Under the pieces are notes generated by a model. That model worked only from the letters and a program-made list of their open reading frames with translations. It was not told where the DNA came from and did no database searches. Below, one piece after another: positions 24,936 through 34,574 of a stretch of 64,000 bases of DNA. Source of the stretch: Burkholderiaceae bacterium (GTDB lineage: Bacteria > Pseudomonadota > Gammaproteobacteria > Burkholderiales > Burkholderiaceae_E); the NCBI GenBank assembly GCA_016710525.1, contig JADJVQ010000037.1:7357-71356 (forward strand), in the 5' to 3' direction. Each line of letters starts with the position of its first letter. The first letter of the stretch is position 1. The position numbers and the translations under genes were made by a program.

Positions 24936-26051
24936 TCAGCTGCGCCGAAGCGGCCGTGCGGCCGTCTGGCGGATCCAGCCCGCCACCTCCGACAGCGGCA
25001 CGATGTCGTCGTGGGCCCCCAGCTTGATCGCCTCAGCCGGCATGCCGAACACCACACAGCTTGCTTCATCCTGGGCCGCGGTGTAGGCACCGGTCTGATG
25101 CATGTCGCGCAGGCCACGGGCGCCATCGTCGCCCATTCCGGTCATGATCAGGCCGATCGCATTGCGTCCGGCACAGGCCGCCACACTGCGAAACAGCACA
25201 TCGACGGAGGGCCGGTGATGATTGATCAGCGGCCCGTCGCGCACTTCGACCACGTACTGGGCGCCACTGCGCTTTAGGGTCATGTGCTTTCCACCCGGCG
25301 CGATCAGCACCCGGCCGTTGATCACCCGATCGCCATCGCGCGCCTCGAGCACCTCCATGTCGCACACGGTGTTCAGTCGCGCGGCGAACGACGCGGTGAA
25401 GCGCTCGGGCATGTGCTGCACCATCACGATGCCCGGCGCGGTTCGGTCGAGCTGGCGCAGCACGACCTCGATCGATTGCACGCCGCCGGTGGAGATGCCG
25501 ATCGCCACCACGCGGTCGGTGGTCTCGGCCATCGCCCCGCTGGCGCTCGAAGGCCGCAGCGGCGCAGACGCCATCGGCCGGACGGGCGCCGGGGCCACCC
25601 GCAGGCCCGGCGCACCCGGACGGCCGGCAACCGCCCGCCCCGACAGCGCACGCAGGTTGGCCCGCGAAGCGGCACGCACCGCATCGACCAGCCCGTTGCC
25701 CCGGTCCTCGAGAAAATCCTTCAGACCCATCTTCGGTTTGGTGACGAAGCTGACCGCACCGGCGGCCAGCGCCTGCAGCGTGGTTTCGCATCCCTTTTCG
25801 GTCAGGGTCGAACACATCACAACGGGCGTGGGCCGCTCGGACATCACCTTTTTCAGAAACGTGATCCCGTCCATGCGAGGCATCTCGACATCGAGCACCA
25901 GCACGTCGGGCCAGTTCGCCTCCATCTTGGGCCAGGCGAACAGCGGATCGGACGCCGTGCCGACCACTTCGATGCCACCGGCGATCAGCGTGTCCGACAG
26001 GAACTTGCGCACCACGGCCGAATCATCGACAACAAATGCTTTGATGGACAT
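24936..26051 (-). CDS. cheB: Chemotaxis protein-glutamate methylesterase CheB
   Basis: 371 aa. The start at 26051 follows a GGGAGGG ribosome site and lies one base after the cheD stop; an upstream in-frame start at 26066 would overlap cheD. The N-terminal receiver has VVDDSAVVRKFLSD and the phosphoacceptor in VLVLDVEMPRMDG. A variable linker (about 140-185) leads to the CheB methylesterase domain: IGISTGGVQSIEVVL (catalytic Ser), VMVQHMPERFTASFAARLN (His) and MTGMGDDGARGL (Asp). It demethylates and deamidates receptor glutamates when phosphorylated by CheA. It is the last gene of the chemosensory operon. Confidence 0.96.
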   Translation of the reverse strand: MSIKAFVVDDSAVVRKFLSDTLIAGGIEVVGTASDPLFAWPKMEANWPDVLVLDVEMPRMDGITFLKKVMSERPTPVVMCSTLTEKGCETTLQALAAGAVSFVTKPKMGLKDFLEDRGNGLVDAVRAASRANLRALSGRAVAGRPGAPGLRVAPAPVRPMASAPLRPSSASGAMAETTDRVVAIGISTGGVQSIEVVLRQLDRTAPGIVMVQHMPERFTASFAARLNTVCDMEVLEARDGDRVINGRVLIAPGGKHMTLKRSGAQYVVEVRDGPLINHHRPSVDVLFRSVAACAGRNAIGLIMTGMGDDGARGLRDMHQTGAYTAAQDEASCVVFGMPAEAIKLGAHDDIVPLSEVAGWIRQTAARPLRRS

Positions 26052-26052
26052 T

Positions 26053-26574
26053 TCATGCCCTCCCAATCGACGCGCCGCGACGCATCAGTACCGCCCCGTC
26101 CGCCAGGCTCAATTGCACCGTGCGTGGCACCCGGTCACCGACATCGACATCCCGGAGCTGAAATCCGTAGTGTTCAATCAACGCCCAACCCTTTTCGATG
26201 TTGCGTTCGCCAATGTTCAGCTTGACCTTCGCGGCGTCCGGTATCGCATCGGCTCCGCCGTACAGATGCGCGTCGTATTCGGCCGGTCGCGTGCCGATCC
26301 GCAGCAGCGACTCGACGAGGATCTCGAGCGCTTCGTCGCCGAAGCGCCCGTCGCGCGTCGTGCCCGAATCGCGCGAGCGCTGGGGCAGCAGGAAATGGCA
26401 CATGCCCCCGACCCGCCGGCGCGGGTGCCACAGCGTGATCCCGACGCAGGATCCCAGCAGCGTTCGCACCACGGTCGCCTGGTCGCCGAAGTACAGCTGA
26501 CCGGCGAGCAGATTGAGATCCTGGCCTCGCTGCGCCTTCAGCAGGCCGACGGCCCGAAGCTCAGCTGTGGCCAT
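26053..26574 (-). CDS. cheD: Chemoreceptor glutamine deamidase CheD
   Basis: 173 aa. CheD deamidates receptor glutamines and in some species partners with phosphatases of CheY. Active-site Cys43 lies in LGSCVGITLWHP and His60 in GGMCHFLLP, the standard pair. N-terminal GQLYFGDQATVVRTLLGSC is typical. The 5' end overlaps cheR by 14 nt, and cheB starts 1 nt after its stop, so the three adaptation enzymes are coupled in the order R-D-B. CheD is absent from E. coli-type systems and places this cluster with CheD-containing classes. Confidence 0.94.
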   Translation of the reverse strand: MATAELRAVGLLKAQRGQDLNLLAGQLYFGDQATVVRTLLGSCVGITLWHPRRRVGGMCHFLLPQRSRDSGTTRDGRFGDEALEILVESLLRIGTRPAEYDAHLYGGADAIPDAAKVKLNIGERNIEKGWALIEHYGFQLRDVDVGDRVPRTVQLSLADGAVLMRRGASIGRA

Positions 26575-27403
26575 GAATGGCGGGTCCTACAGTGCGCAGG
26601 GGAAGGCCCAGATTGCCGAGCGATTCGGCGTGCCCGGTGAACAGCAGTCCGTCGGGCTGCAGGCGTGTCAGCACCCGCCGGACGATGTCGGCCTTGCCGG
26701 CCGGATCGAAGTAGATCAGCACATTGCGCAGGAAGATCAGGTCGAACTCGCCGATCTGCGGCAGTGCCTGGGTCAGATTGGCGCACTCGAACCGGACTTT
26801 CGAGCGCAGTTCGCGTGAAATCAGCAGATGCCCTTCGTACTCGCCCTGCCCCTTCAGGCAGTAGCGGCGAAGGTAGTCCTGCGGCATGTGACGCGCCCGC
26901 TCCATCGGGTACAGCGCGCGGCGGGCGCTCTCGACCATGGCCGTGGACAGGTCGGTGCCGACCACCTGCCAGCCGTTGGGGCCCAGCTTGTCGGCCAGCA
27001 GCATGGCCAGGCTGTAGGCCTCCTCGCCCGACGAGCTCGCCGCGCTCCAGACCCGCAGTTCGCCCCGGGTGGAGCGGCGCTGGGCCAGGCGGCTGGCCAG
27101 AAAATCGAAGTGCTGAGGTTCGCGGAAGAAGTAGGTTTCGTTGGTGGTCAGCTTGTCGATCACCTTGACCATTTCATCGGGCGCCCGGCCATTCATCAGC
27201 GCGTCGATGTAGTCATCCAGCGAGGCGGCCCCGTAAGCCTGGGCGAGCTTGTTCAGGCGGCCCGTGACCAGAGCCCGCTTGGCCTCGGTCAGGCGGATGC
27301 CCGACACCCGGTGGAACAGGTTGCTGACCGCCTCGAACGAACCGCGCGAGAGCATGGCGTCCTCGATTCGGGACGCCGGTTTCGTGGTGGCAGGTGTCGT
27401 CAT
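26561..27403 (-). CDS. cheR: Chemotaxis protein methyltransferase CheR
   Basis: 280 aa. It methylates receptor glutamates using SAM. The N-terminal helical CheR domain (FEAVSNLFHRVSGIRLTEAKRALVTGRLNKLAQAYG) is followed by the SAM-binding part: LRVWSAASSSGEEAYSLAMLLAD, and FDLIFLRNVLIYFD near the end. Its ATG shares one base with the stop of the upstream receptor gene (TGATG), implying coupled translation. There is no extra TPR domain, so it is the short form. Confidence 0.95.
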   Translation of the reverse strand: MTTPATTKPASRIEDAMLSRGSFEAVSNLFHRVSGIRLTEAKRALVTGRLNKLAQAYGAASLDDYIDALMNGRAPDEMVKVIDKLTTNETYFFREPQHFDFLASRLAQRRSTRGELRVWSAASSSGEEAYSLAMLLADKLGPNGWQVVGTDLSTAMVESARRALYPMERARHMPQDYLRRYCLKGQGEYEGHLLISRELRSKVRFECANLTQALPQIGEFDLIFLRNVLIYFDPAGKADIVRRVLTRLQPDGLLFTGHAESLGNLGLPLRTVGPAIHGHS

Positions 27404-29813
27404 CAGAATCGGCTGAAACCCGCTTCATCGATTGATGCTCCGCTGGAGCGCGCGCCCTGGCCCGATCCCTGCTGGGCGTACGCGCGACGACCGGCGCCGC
27501 GCGGACCCTCGGCCGTCATCGCCTCGGCGGGGTTCCCCCGTGTCGCCGCACCCGCGCGCGAAGCGGGACGGATTGCATGGCCGGTGCGCCCCTGGCTGGC
27601 GTCCGAGAACTGGAAGAACGCCATCAGTTCCTGCAGTGCCGCGGCCTGCCCCGAGAGCTCCTCGGCGGTCGCCGACAGCTCCTCGGAGGCCGACGCGTTC
27701 TGCTGGGTTGCCGCGTTCAGGTGGTTCATCGCGCCGGTGATCTGGCCCACGCCCTGCGACTGCTCGCCCGAGGCCGCCGAGATCTCCTGCACCAGCTCGC
27801 TCGTCTTGTTGATCGTGGGCACCATCTGCTTCAACACCGCACCCGCCTGCTCGGCCATCGTCACGCTCGAGACCGCCAGCTGGCCGATCTCCTGCGCCGC
27901 CACCTGGCTGCGCTCGGCCAGCTGCGAACCTCCGCGGCCACCACCGCGAATCCCTTGCCGTGCTCGCCGGCGCGCGCCGCCTCGATCGCCGCATTCAGCG
28001 CCAGCAGGTTCGTCTGGTACGCAATGTCGTCGATGATCGAAATCTTGGTCGCGATCGACTTCATCGCCTCCACCGTCTTGCCCACCGCCTCGCCGCCTTC
28101 CAGCGCTTCCTTGGCCGCCTTCGTGGCCATGCCGTCGGTGACGTTCGCGCTGTCCGAGTTCTGCTTGACCGACGCCGCCATCTGCTGCAGCGAGGCCGTC
28201 GTCTCCTCCACGCTGGCCGCCTGCTCCGAGGCCGACTGCGACAGCGACTGCGACGTGCTCGACACCTGGTCGGCCGCGGCGGTCAGCGCATTGGCCGCCA
28301 TCGCCACGTCGCCCAGCGTCTGGGCGAGCTTCTCGATGGTGTTGTTCACCGCCGTCTTCAGCTCGGCGAACGCGCCCTGATAGTCGCCGCGAATGATCTC
28401 GGTCATGTCGCCGCTCTCGATGCGGCCCATCACCGCCTGCAGTTCCTGCAACGGTGTGGCGATCGCGTCCAGCGTGCCGTTCATGCCCTCGACGATGCGC
28501 CGGAAGTCGCCGGTGTGCGAATCGATGTCCGCCCGAACCGCGAGCTCGCCCGACAAGGCGGCATCGGCCAGTCGCGCGGTGTCCGAGATCAGCGCCTGCA
28601 GATTGGCGCTGACCTGCTGGAACGACCCCGCGATCTGCGCGAATTCGTCCTTGCCCGGCACGCTGGCCACCTGCGACAGATCGCCGCGTGCCATATGCGC
28701 CGCCGCATTGACCACCGAATCGGCGGCCCGGCGGATCGACACGGCGACCGCGGCGAACAGGTACAGGCCCATCGACACGAAGCCGATCGTCAGCGCCAGG
28801 ATCACCGCGCGCTCGCGGCTGATGCGCTGGACACGCGCCTCCAGCAGTTCGCCCAGGCGCTTGGTCACCAGTTCGTGCACCGAATTGATCTTGTCCAGCA
28901 CGGCGCTGCCATCGCGAAAGACCGCCTGGGCATCGACCTTGATCGGGCCGACCTTGGCCAACGCCTGGACAGACGCGGCAAAGGCCGTGCTGGCCGACTG
29001 CACGTCCTTCCAGCCGGACGGCGGCGTTTCGCCGGCCCGCTGGAGCGCTTCGAAGCGCCGCTGCACGCCCAGCAGCGCCTGCTCGAGCGCGAACTGCATC
29101 GAGGCCTGGCGCGCGTTGTCATCGATCGTCCAGGCGTTGCGCAGCGCGGCGCTGGTGGCCACGCCTCGCAGATCGGCCACCGCCTCAGCCACCATCCCGA
29201 TGCGTTCGACCGACACATCCATCAGCAGGAAGCTCGCCCCTTCCGGATCGAGCAGCAGGCCGGATTTTTCGGCCGCCAGGATCATCAGACCCTGCAGCCG
29301 CCCGATCACCGCCGTATGCTCCTGGAAGGACTGCGAGGCCGACGCCGGCCGCGCAGCGCTCACCAGGCGCTGCATATCGTCGCGTAAGGGACCAAAGACC
29401 GGCGCCAGTTCGAGCGCCGGGTTGGCCGCGATCATCGCCTCGAGCGCCGGGATCTCCTTGGAGATCGCGCTTCTCGACTCGTCGCTCTGCGAACGCGCAG
29501 CCTCGTTGCCGGCCAGGACCAGCGCGACCTGGCCGCGGTGACGCTGCATCTCCAGCGTCAGCGAATGGATGTGCTCGACCAGTCCGACACCCACCTGTTC
29601 CGCGCGCGTCGAGGCCAGGTCGGCACTGGAGCGCCCGAGCATGTTGATCAGCAGCGCAACCAGCGGCACGAACAGCACGATGCCGATCAGCGCGAGCTTG
29701 CCGCGCAGGGCCAAGCGGTTCAAGACCGGGCGAATCGGCGCGAACAGCCGGTCGCGGGGTATCGCCCGGGACGCAGGGGCGGACGGTGTGGACGGTTGAT
29801 GCAGGGAAGTCAT
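27403..29813 (-). pseudogene. Methyl-accepting chemotaxis protein, broken by a 1-nt frameshift
   Basis: Start chosen at ATG 29813. TM1 is at about 30-50, a large helical periplasmic domain follows (with the motif EKSGLLLDPEGASFLLMD), TM2 is at about 338-358, then two HAMP-like units and the signalling domain. In the hairpin tip the frame changes: after VVAAEVR it reads SWPSAAR instead of KLAERSQ, and stops at 27861. The correct continuation lies in the next frame to 27403. The two sister receptors have TT at 30989-30990 and 33044-33045 where this copy has one T (27923), so a single base is missing. As read, the protein lacks the second half of the signalling domain and the C-terminal GFSRF. 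Decay and sequencing error are both possible. Confidence 0.88.
27621..28297 (-). repeat. Copy 1 of the receptor signalling-domain repeat
   Basis: Nearly identical at the DNA level to 30688-31357 and 32744-33407, all in the same orientation. It encodes the methyl-accepting signalling hairpin. This copy carries the single-base deletion near 27923. Boundaries are by eye. Confidence 0.85.
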
Positions 29814-29888
29814 GGGCTTGATCCTGTTCTTCTGCTGGCGCATCGCCATCGCGCGATGCGAACGTTTCGTATGGAGGTACGGCGGATT

Positions 29889-30458
29889 TCAGGCTTGTAC
29901 TGCGAGCGGTTCAGCCAGCGGGTCGCTGGCATGCGCCGCGATCAGCCGGGCCAGCAGCTGCTGGTCGAGAATGGCGGAAAGGTCGAGCTCGGCGGTGCTT
30001 TCGCCGCGAACCCTGACCATGCTGCGGATGAAGCCCGGATCGATCCGGGTGCCCAGCCGCGGCACGGATTCCTGATCGGCGACCGGCGCGTCGAACACTT
30101 CGTAGACGGCATCGACCAGCAGGCCCAGGGTCTGGGCCCGGCCCTCATCGGCGGCCGGCACGTCGACGATGACCACACAGGTCCGTCGGCCGACATCGGT
30201 CGCGGCCAGGGCCAGGCGGGCTCCCAGGTCGACCACCGGAACGACCGCGCCGCGCAGGTTCATCACTCCCCGCACGAAGGCCGGCATCAGTGGCAGCGGC
30301 GTGGTCGGAACCACCTGGAGGATCTCGCGCACGGCCTGGATCCGCACGGCGTACTTTTCGCTGCCCAGCGACAGGCGCAGGAACTGCACGATCTGGGAAT
30401 CGACGGGCGCGACGTCCTGGATCACGCGCCCTGCGCTGGTTTTGGTTCGTTGGTGCAT
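29889..30458 (-). CDS. cheW: Chemotaxis adaptor protein CheW
   Basis: 189 aa from the ATG at 30458. CheW couples receptors to CheA. The fold is recognisable from QIVQFLRLSLGSEKYAVRIQAVREIL, then PAFVRGVMNLRGAVVPVVDLGARL, a core CheW motif. A short N-terminal extension (about 20 residues) and a C-terminal tail are extra to the minimal domain. It lies between two receptor genes, 75 nt upstream of one and 17 nt from the stop of the other. A longer in-frame ORF upstream overlaps the neighbouring receptor and is not used. Confidence 0.94.
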   Translation of the reverse strand: MHQRTKTSAGRVIQDVAPVDSQIVQFLRLSLGSEKYAVRIQAVREILQVVPTTPLPLMPAFVRGVMNLRGAVVPVVDLGARLALAATDVGRRTCVVIVDVPAADEGRAQTLGLLVDAVYEVFDAPVADQESVPRLGTRIDPGFIRSMVRVRGESTAELDLSAILDQQLLARLIAAHASDPLAEPLAVQA

Positions 30459-30474
30459 GGAGGGATCCTCGAGG

Positions 30475-32637
30475 CTAGAACCGCGTGAATTCGGATTCAT
30501 CGAAGCTGGAGGCTTCCGACGCAGCGGACGGCTTGCGCGAAAAGCGCCTGGCGCCGCTCTCGGCGACAGGCACGAAGCCGGGGCGCCGGCCAGCCGGTGC
30601 CGGCGGTGATTCGTGAGCGGCGCGCGCGCCAGCCGTCCCGAACTCGCCGCCGTGCGTCGCGATCGAATCATTCAATGTGAAGAACACCATCAGTTCCTGC
30701 AGTGCCGCGGCCTGCCCCGAGAGCTCCTCGGCGGTCGCCGACAGCTCCTCGGAGGCCGACGCGTTCTGCTGGGTCGCCGCGTTCAGGTGGTTCATCGCGC
30801 CGGTGATCTGGCCCACGCCCTGCGACTGCTCGCCCGAGGCCGCCGAGATCTCCTGCACCAGCTCGCTCGTCTTGTTGATCGTGGGCACCATCTGCTTCAA
30901 CACCGCACCCGCCTGCTCGGCCATCGTCACGCTCGAGCCCGCCAGCTGTCCGATCTCCTGCGCCGCCACCTGGCTGCGCTCGGCCAGCTTGCGAACCTCC
31001 GCGGCCACCACCGCGAATCCCTTGCCGTGCTCGCCGGCGCGCGCCGCCTCGATCGCCGCGTTCAGCGCCAGCAGGTTCGTCTGGTACGCGATGTCGTCGA
31101 TGATCGAAATCTTCGTCGCGATCGACTTCATCGCCTCCACCGTCTTGGCCACCGCCTCGCCGCCTTCCAGCGCTTCCTTGGCCGCCTTCGTGGCCATGCC
31201 GTCGGTCACGTTCGCGCTGTCCGAGTTCTGCTTGACCGACGCCGCCATCTGCTGCAGCGACGCCGTCGTCTCCTCCACGCTGGCCGCCTGCTCCGAGGCC
31301 GACTGCGACAGCGACTGCGACGTGCTCGACACCTGGTGCGCCGCCGCCGTCAGCGCATTGGCTGCCAGACTCACGTTGCCGATGGTCGAAGACAGCCGAT
31401 CGAGCGTGCTGTTCAGCGCCTGGCTCAGTTCGGCGAAGCGGCCCTCGTACTCGCCGGCCATGCCGCGAGACAGGTCGCCGTCCTGGATCCGGAGCAGCGC
31501 GTGCTGCAGTTCGGTGAGCGGCGAGACGATCGCGTCAAGGGTCTGGTTGAAGCCGGTCACGATCCGCCGGAAATCGCCAGGGTGGCGCTGCGCGTCGACC
31601 CGCTCTTCCAGGCGGCCCGCCCGACCGGCCTGGGCCAGGCGGTCGACGTCGGCCATCAGCGCCTTGAGATTGCCCCGCACGGCTTCGATCGCTTCGTTGA
31701 CGAAGGCCTTCTTGCCGGGGAACTGCTCGAGCGGACGGCTGAAATCGCCCTCGCCAAATGACTTCACGCAATCGATCGCGCTGCGCTTGACCCGGATATG
31801 CCCCTCGACCATGTCGTTGATGCCCTGGGCCATGGTGCGAAACTGGGCGCTGAACTGATCCGTGTCGATGCGCACGTCGATGTCGCCCGCGTCATGCTCG
31901 GCCGACACCCGATTGATTTCACCGATGAGGCGGTTCAGCGTCTCGCGCATCCGCTCCATGGCCGCCATCAGCTGACCGATCTCGTCACGGGACCGGGCAA
32001 CGATCGGCTCGCCGATCTCGCCGGCCGCGATGCGGCTGGCCACGGCCATCGCCTGCCTGACCGGTTGGGTCACCGAGCGAAGCACGAACCACGCGGCCAG
32101 CCCGGTCATCAGCACCAGAATCGCGACCCCGGCCGCAACCGTCTGGATCAGGCGCTGTTCCGAGCTGGCCAGCGCCTCTCCCGCCGCGGCGACCAGGGTA
32201 TCGGTCTCTGCGCTCAAATCGCCGCCAGCGGCCAGCAGCTTGCCGTAGGCCTGTCCGGATTCCGAATCCTCGATCGAGATCGACTGGCGCGCGAGCAGCT
32301 TCTCGGCATGGACTTTGACCGTGCCCCAGGATGCCGTCAGCGCCGTTCCGCCGGCTTGCGTCGACGAGTTGCGCAGCGTCGCCAACTGCGTATCGACCCC
32401 CTTGATCGCGAGCTGGGTCGCCCTGCGCGAGTCGCTCGAACCCTCGGTGACCAGCGTCTCTCCGGCACCCCGCAGCACACGCTGCAGATTCAGTTGAACC
32501 ATGCGTGCCGCATCGACCGTGGCCGTCGCTGCGCGTTCCCGCGTCACGCTGACATAGGCCAGCGAGACCACGACCGAGAAGACCAGCAGCTGAACGACGC
32601 AGGTGGCAATCAGCCGCGCGCGGATGGTGAGATTCAT
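30475..32637 (-). CDS. Methyl-accepting chemotaxis protein with 4-helix-bundle-like sensor and several HAMP-like units
   Basis: 720 aa, intact. TM1 at 8-28, a helical periplasmic domain of about 135 residues, TM2 at about 168-188 (VAILVLMTGLAAWFVLRSV). Then a HAMP domain, followed by at least two more HAMP-like repeats (segments with GEGDFSRPL and IQDGDLSRGM), an extended control cable. The signalling domain includes the hairpin tip IDDIAYQTNLLALNAAIEAARAGEHGKGFAVVAAEVRKLAERS. It ends in ESEFTRF, possibly a CheR-tethering tail. The signalling half is almost identical in DNA to its neighbours, whereas the sensor is unrelated. Ligand unknown. Confidence 0.93.
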   Translation of the reverse strand: MNLTIRARLIATCVVQLLVFSVVVSLAYVSVTRERAATATVDAARMVQLNLQRVLRGAGETLVTEGSSDSRRATQLAIKGVDTQLATLRNSSTQAGGTALTASWGTVKVHAEKLLARQSISIEDSESGQAYGKLLAAGGDLSAETDTLVAAAGEALASSEQRLIQTVAAGVAILVLMTGLAAWFVLRSVTQPVRQAMAVASRIAAGEIGEPIVARSRDEIGQLMAAMERMRETLNRLIGEINRVSAEHDAGDIDVRIDTDQFSAQFRTMAQGINDMVEGHIRVKRSAIDCVKSFGEGDFSRPLEQFPGKKAFVNEAIEAVRGNLKALMADVDRLAQAGRAGRLEERVDAQRHPGDFRRIVTGFNQTLDAIVSPLTELQHALLRIQDGDLSRGMAGEYEGRFAELSQALNSTLDRLSSTIGNVSLAANALTAAAHQVSSTSQSLSQSASEQAASVEETTASLQQMAASVKQNSDSANVTDGMATKAAKEALEGGEAVAKTVEAMKSIATKISIIDDIAYQTNLLALNAAIEAARAGEHGKGFAVVAAEVRKLAERSQVAAQEIGQLAGSSVTMAEQAGAVLKQMVPTINKTSELVQEISAASGEQSQGVGQITGAMNHLNAATQQNASASEELSATAEELSGQAAALQELMVFFTLNDSIATHGGEFGTAGARAAHESPPAPAGRRPGFVPVAESGARRFSRKPSAASEASSFDESEFTRF
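30688..31357 (-). repeat. Copy 2 of the receptor signalling-domain repeat
   Basis: Intact copy of the approximately 660-bp segment shared with 27621-28297 and 32744-33407. Boundaries are by eye. Confidence 0.85.
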
Positions 32638-32649
32638 GCTTTCTCCTTT

Positions 32650-34545
32650 TCAGTGCCGGCGCGCGAGCGCGGCGTGCCGGACCATGCGTGCCCCGTCGGC
32701 ACCCCTGGCGTCATGCGATGTCGTCTGGAGCTTGAAAAAACCGATCAGCTCCTGCAGCGCGGCGGCCTGCCCCGAGAGCTCCTCGGCGGTCGCCGACAGC
32801 TCCTCGGAGGCCGACGCGTTCTGCTGGGTCGCGCCATTGAGGTGGCCCATTGCCGCATTGATCTGCGCAACCCCGTCGCTCTGCTCGCCCGAGGCCGCCG
32901 AGATCTCCTGCACCAGCTCGCTCGTCTTGTTGATCGTGGGCACCATCTGCTTCAACACCGCACCCGCCTGCTCGGCCATCGTCACGCTCGAAACCGCCAG
33001 CTGTCCGATCTCCTGCGCCGCCACCTGGCTGCGCTCGGCCAGCTTGCGAACCTCCGCGGCCACCACCGCGAATCCCTTGCCGTGCTCGCCGGCGCGCGCT
33101 GCCTCGATCGCCGCGTTCAGCGCCAGCAGGTTCGTCTGGTACGCGATGTCGTCGATGATCGAAATCTTCGTCGCGATCGACTTCATCGCCTCCACCGTCT
33201 TGCCCACCGCCTCGCCACCTTCCAGCGCTTCCTTGGCCGCCTTCGTGGCCATGCCGTCGGTCACGTTCGCGCTGTCCGAGTTCTGCTTGACCGACGCCGC
33301 CATCTCTTGCAGCGACGCCGTCGTCTCCTCCACGCTGGCCGCCTGCTCGGAGGCCGACTGCGACAGCGACTGCGATGTGCTCGACACCTGGTGCGCCGCC
33401 GCCGTCAGCTGGTCGGCCGCCAGCCGGACATCGCCGATCGTGCGGCTCACCGTCTCGAGCAGCGCATTCAGGTCGGTACCGATGCGGCCGTAGAAGCCCT
33501 CGCGTCCCGCGGTCGCGATCCGGGTCGACAAGTCGCCCTTCACCGCACCGGCCACCAGATCGCTCAGTTCCTTTTCGGTCGCCAGCTGGTCATGGCGATC
33601 GCTCCATTGGCCGACAGTGCCCAGCAGTTCGCGATCGGCCGAGAAGATCGGCGTGGTGATCACATCGTAGGTCCGCCCGCCCAGGACCATCGTCGAACTC
33701 GCGCGCTCGCGCAGCAGCCGCAGTCGCGCCACGGCACCCTGCGGATCGGCATAGAACACACCGATCGAGCTGCCCACGATGCGCTCCGGATCGAAGCTGG
33801 GGTTGTCCGCGCGAAACGCCCGGACGTCCCGATTCAGGATGCCCTGCAGCGCCTGGTTCACATACACCACCGTGCCGTCCGCATCGGCGATGCGCACGGG
33901 CATCGCGGCCGCATCCAGGGCCTGGCGGATCCGCTCGGCATCGCGGTGCTCGCGCGCCAGCACTTCGGCCTGCGCCTGCTCGCGCCGGCGCTGGGCCCGC
34001 GCGGGCGAACGATCCTCACACCGGACCAGCAGGCCCAGCAGCCGTCCGCGGTCGTTCTGCAGGGGCGAGACCGTCACGCCGATGACCCGGTCGGCCACTG
34101 CCACGTCCACCGATCTTTCGCCCTGGGATCCCTCGGCCAGCAAAGCCTGCGCGCCCAGCGCCTCCAGCAGCCGGCGCACGTCGCCGCCGAGCAGGCGGGC
34201 GGCGTCGAAGCCGGCGGTCCGCTCGTGCAGCGCCGGCGCCAGCGCACCGATCAGCGCGGCCGCCGATGATCCGACCTGCAAGACCCGATGTCCGGCATCG
34301 ACCAGCACGCAATCGGGCGCGGCACCGGCCAGTCCGAGACCGATCCGTGCCAGCGCGCCGGACTGGCGTCGCCAGTGCCACAGGGTAGCGCCCAGGCTGC
34401 CCAGCGCCAGGGCCAGCGCCGGCGCAAGCCAGATGGGCTCGCCCCGCAGCGCGGCCGCAGCGGCCAGCGCACTGGCGCCGACGAGTGCCGCCGACGACAG
34501 GAGCACCGGCCATGGAAACGAAGAAACCCGTCCAACTGGTTGCAT
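32650..34545 (-). CDS. Methyl-accepting chemotaxis protein with PAS-type sensor
   Basis: 631 aa from the ATG at 34545; the frame extends upstream but overlaps cheA and looks non-coding there. Two closely spaced hydrophobic helices (about 12-50) are followed directly by cytosolic sensory modules. One PAS-like segment lies at about 70-180. A clearer one at about 200-310 includes PVRIADADGTVVYVNQALQGILNRDV and GGRTYDVITTPIFSADRELLGTVGQW. The protein therefore senses inside the cell, possibly redox or a cofactor. A HAMP-like piece and the shared signalling domain follow. It lacks the F-x-R-F tail of its neighbours. It lies 29 nt after cheA and 12 nt before the next receptor. Confidence 0.92.
   Translation of the reverse strand: MQPVGRVSSFPWPVLLSSAALVGASALAAAAALRGEPIWLAPALALALGSLGATLWHWRRQSGALARIGLGLAGAAPDCVLVDAGHRVLQVGSSAAALIGALAPALHERTAGFDAARLLGGDVRRLLEALGAQALLAEGSQGERSVDVAVADRVIGVTVSPLQNDRGRLLGLLVRCEDRSPARAQRRREQAQAEVLAREHRDAERIRQALDAAAMPVRIADADGTVVYVNQALQGILNRDVRAFRADNPSFDPERIVGSSIGVFYADPQGAVARLRLLRERASSTMVLGGRTYDVITTPIFSADRELLGTVGQWSDRHDQLATEKELSDLVAGAVKGDLSTRIATAGREGFYGRIGTDLNALLETVSRTIGDVRLAADQLTAAAHQVSSTSQSLSQSASEQAASVEETTASLQEMAASVKQNSDSANVTDGMATKAAKEALEGGEAVGKTVEAMKSIATKISIIDDIAYQTNLLALNAAIEAARAGEHGKGFAVVAAEVRKLAERSQVAAQEIGQLAVSSVTMAEQAGAVLKQMVPTINKTSELVQEISAASGEQSDGVAQINAAMGHLNGATQQNASASEELSATAEELSGQAAALQELIGFFKLQTTSHDARGADGARMVRHAALARRH
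32744..33407 (-). repeat. Copy 3 of the receptor signalling-domain repeat
   Basis: Third copy of the shared signalling segment. It differs from copies 1 and 2 mainly near 32830-32880, where the codons for the hinge after the GEQS tip diverge. Boundaries are by eye. Confidence 0.85.
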
Positions 34546-34574
34546 CTTTGCTTGCTCGTTGATTGCGTTGTGAT

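Noticed and set aside
31798..34269. 823-aa plus-strand ORF opposite two receptors
   Set aside because: His/Arg-rich shadow with internal repeats caused by the duplicated receptor DNA.
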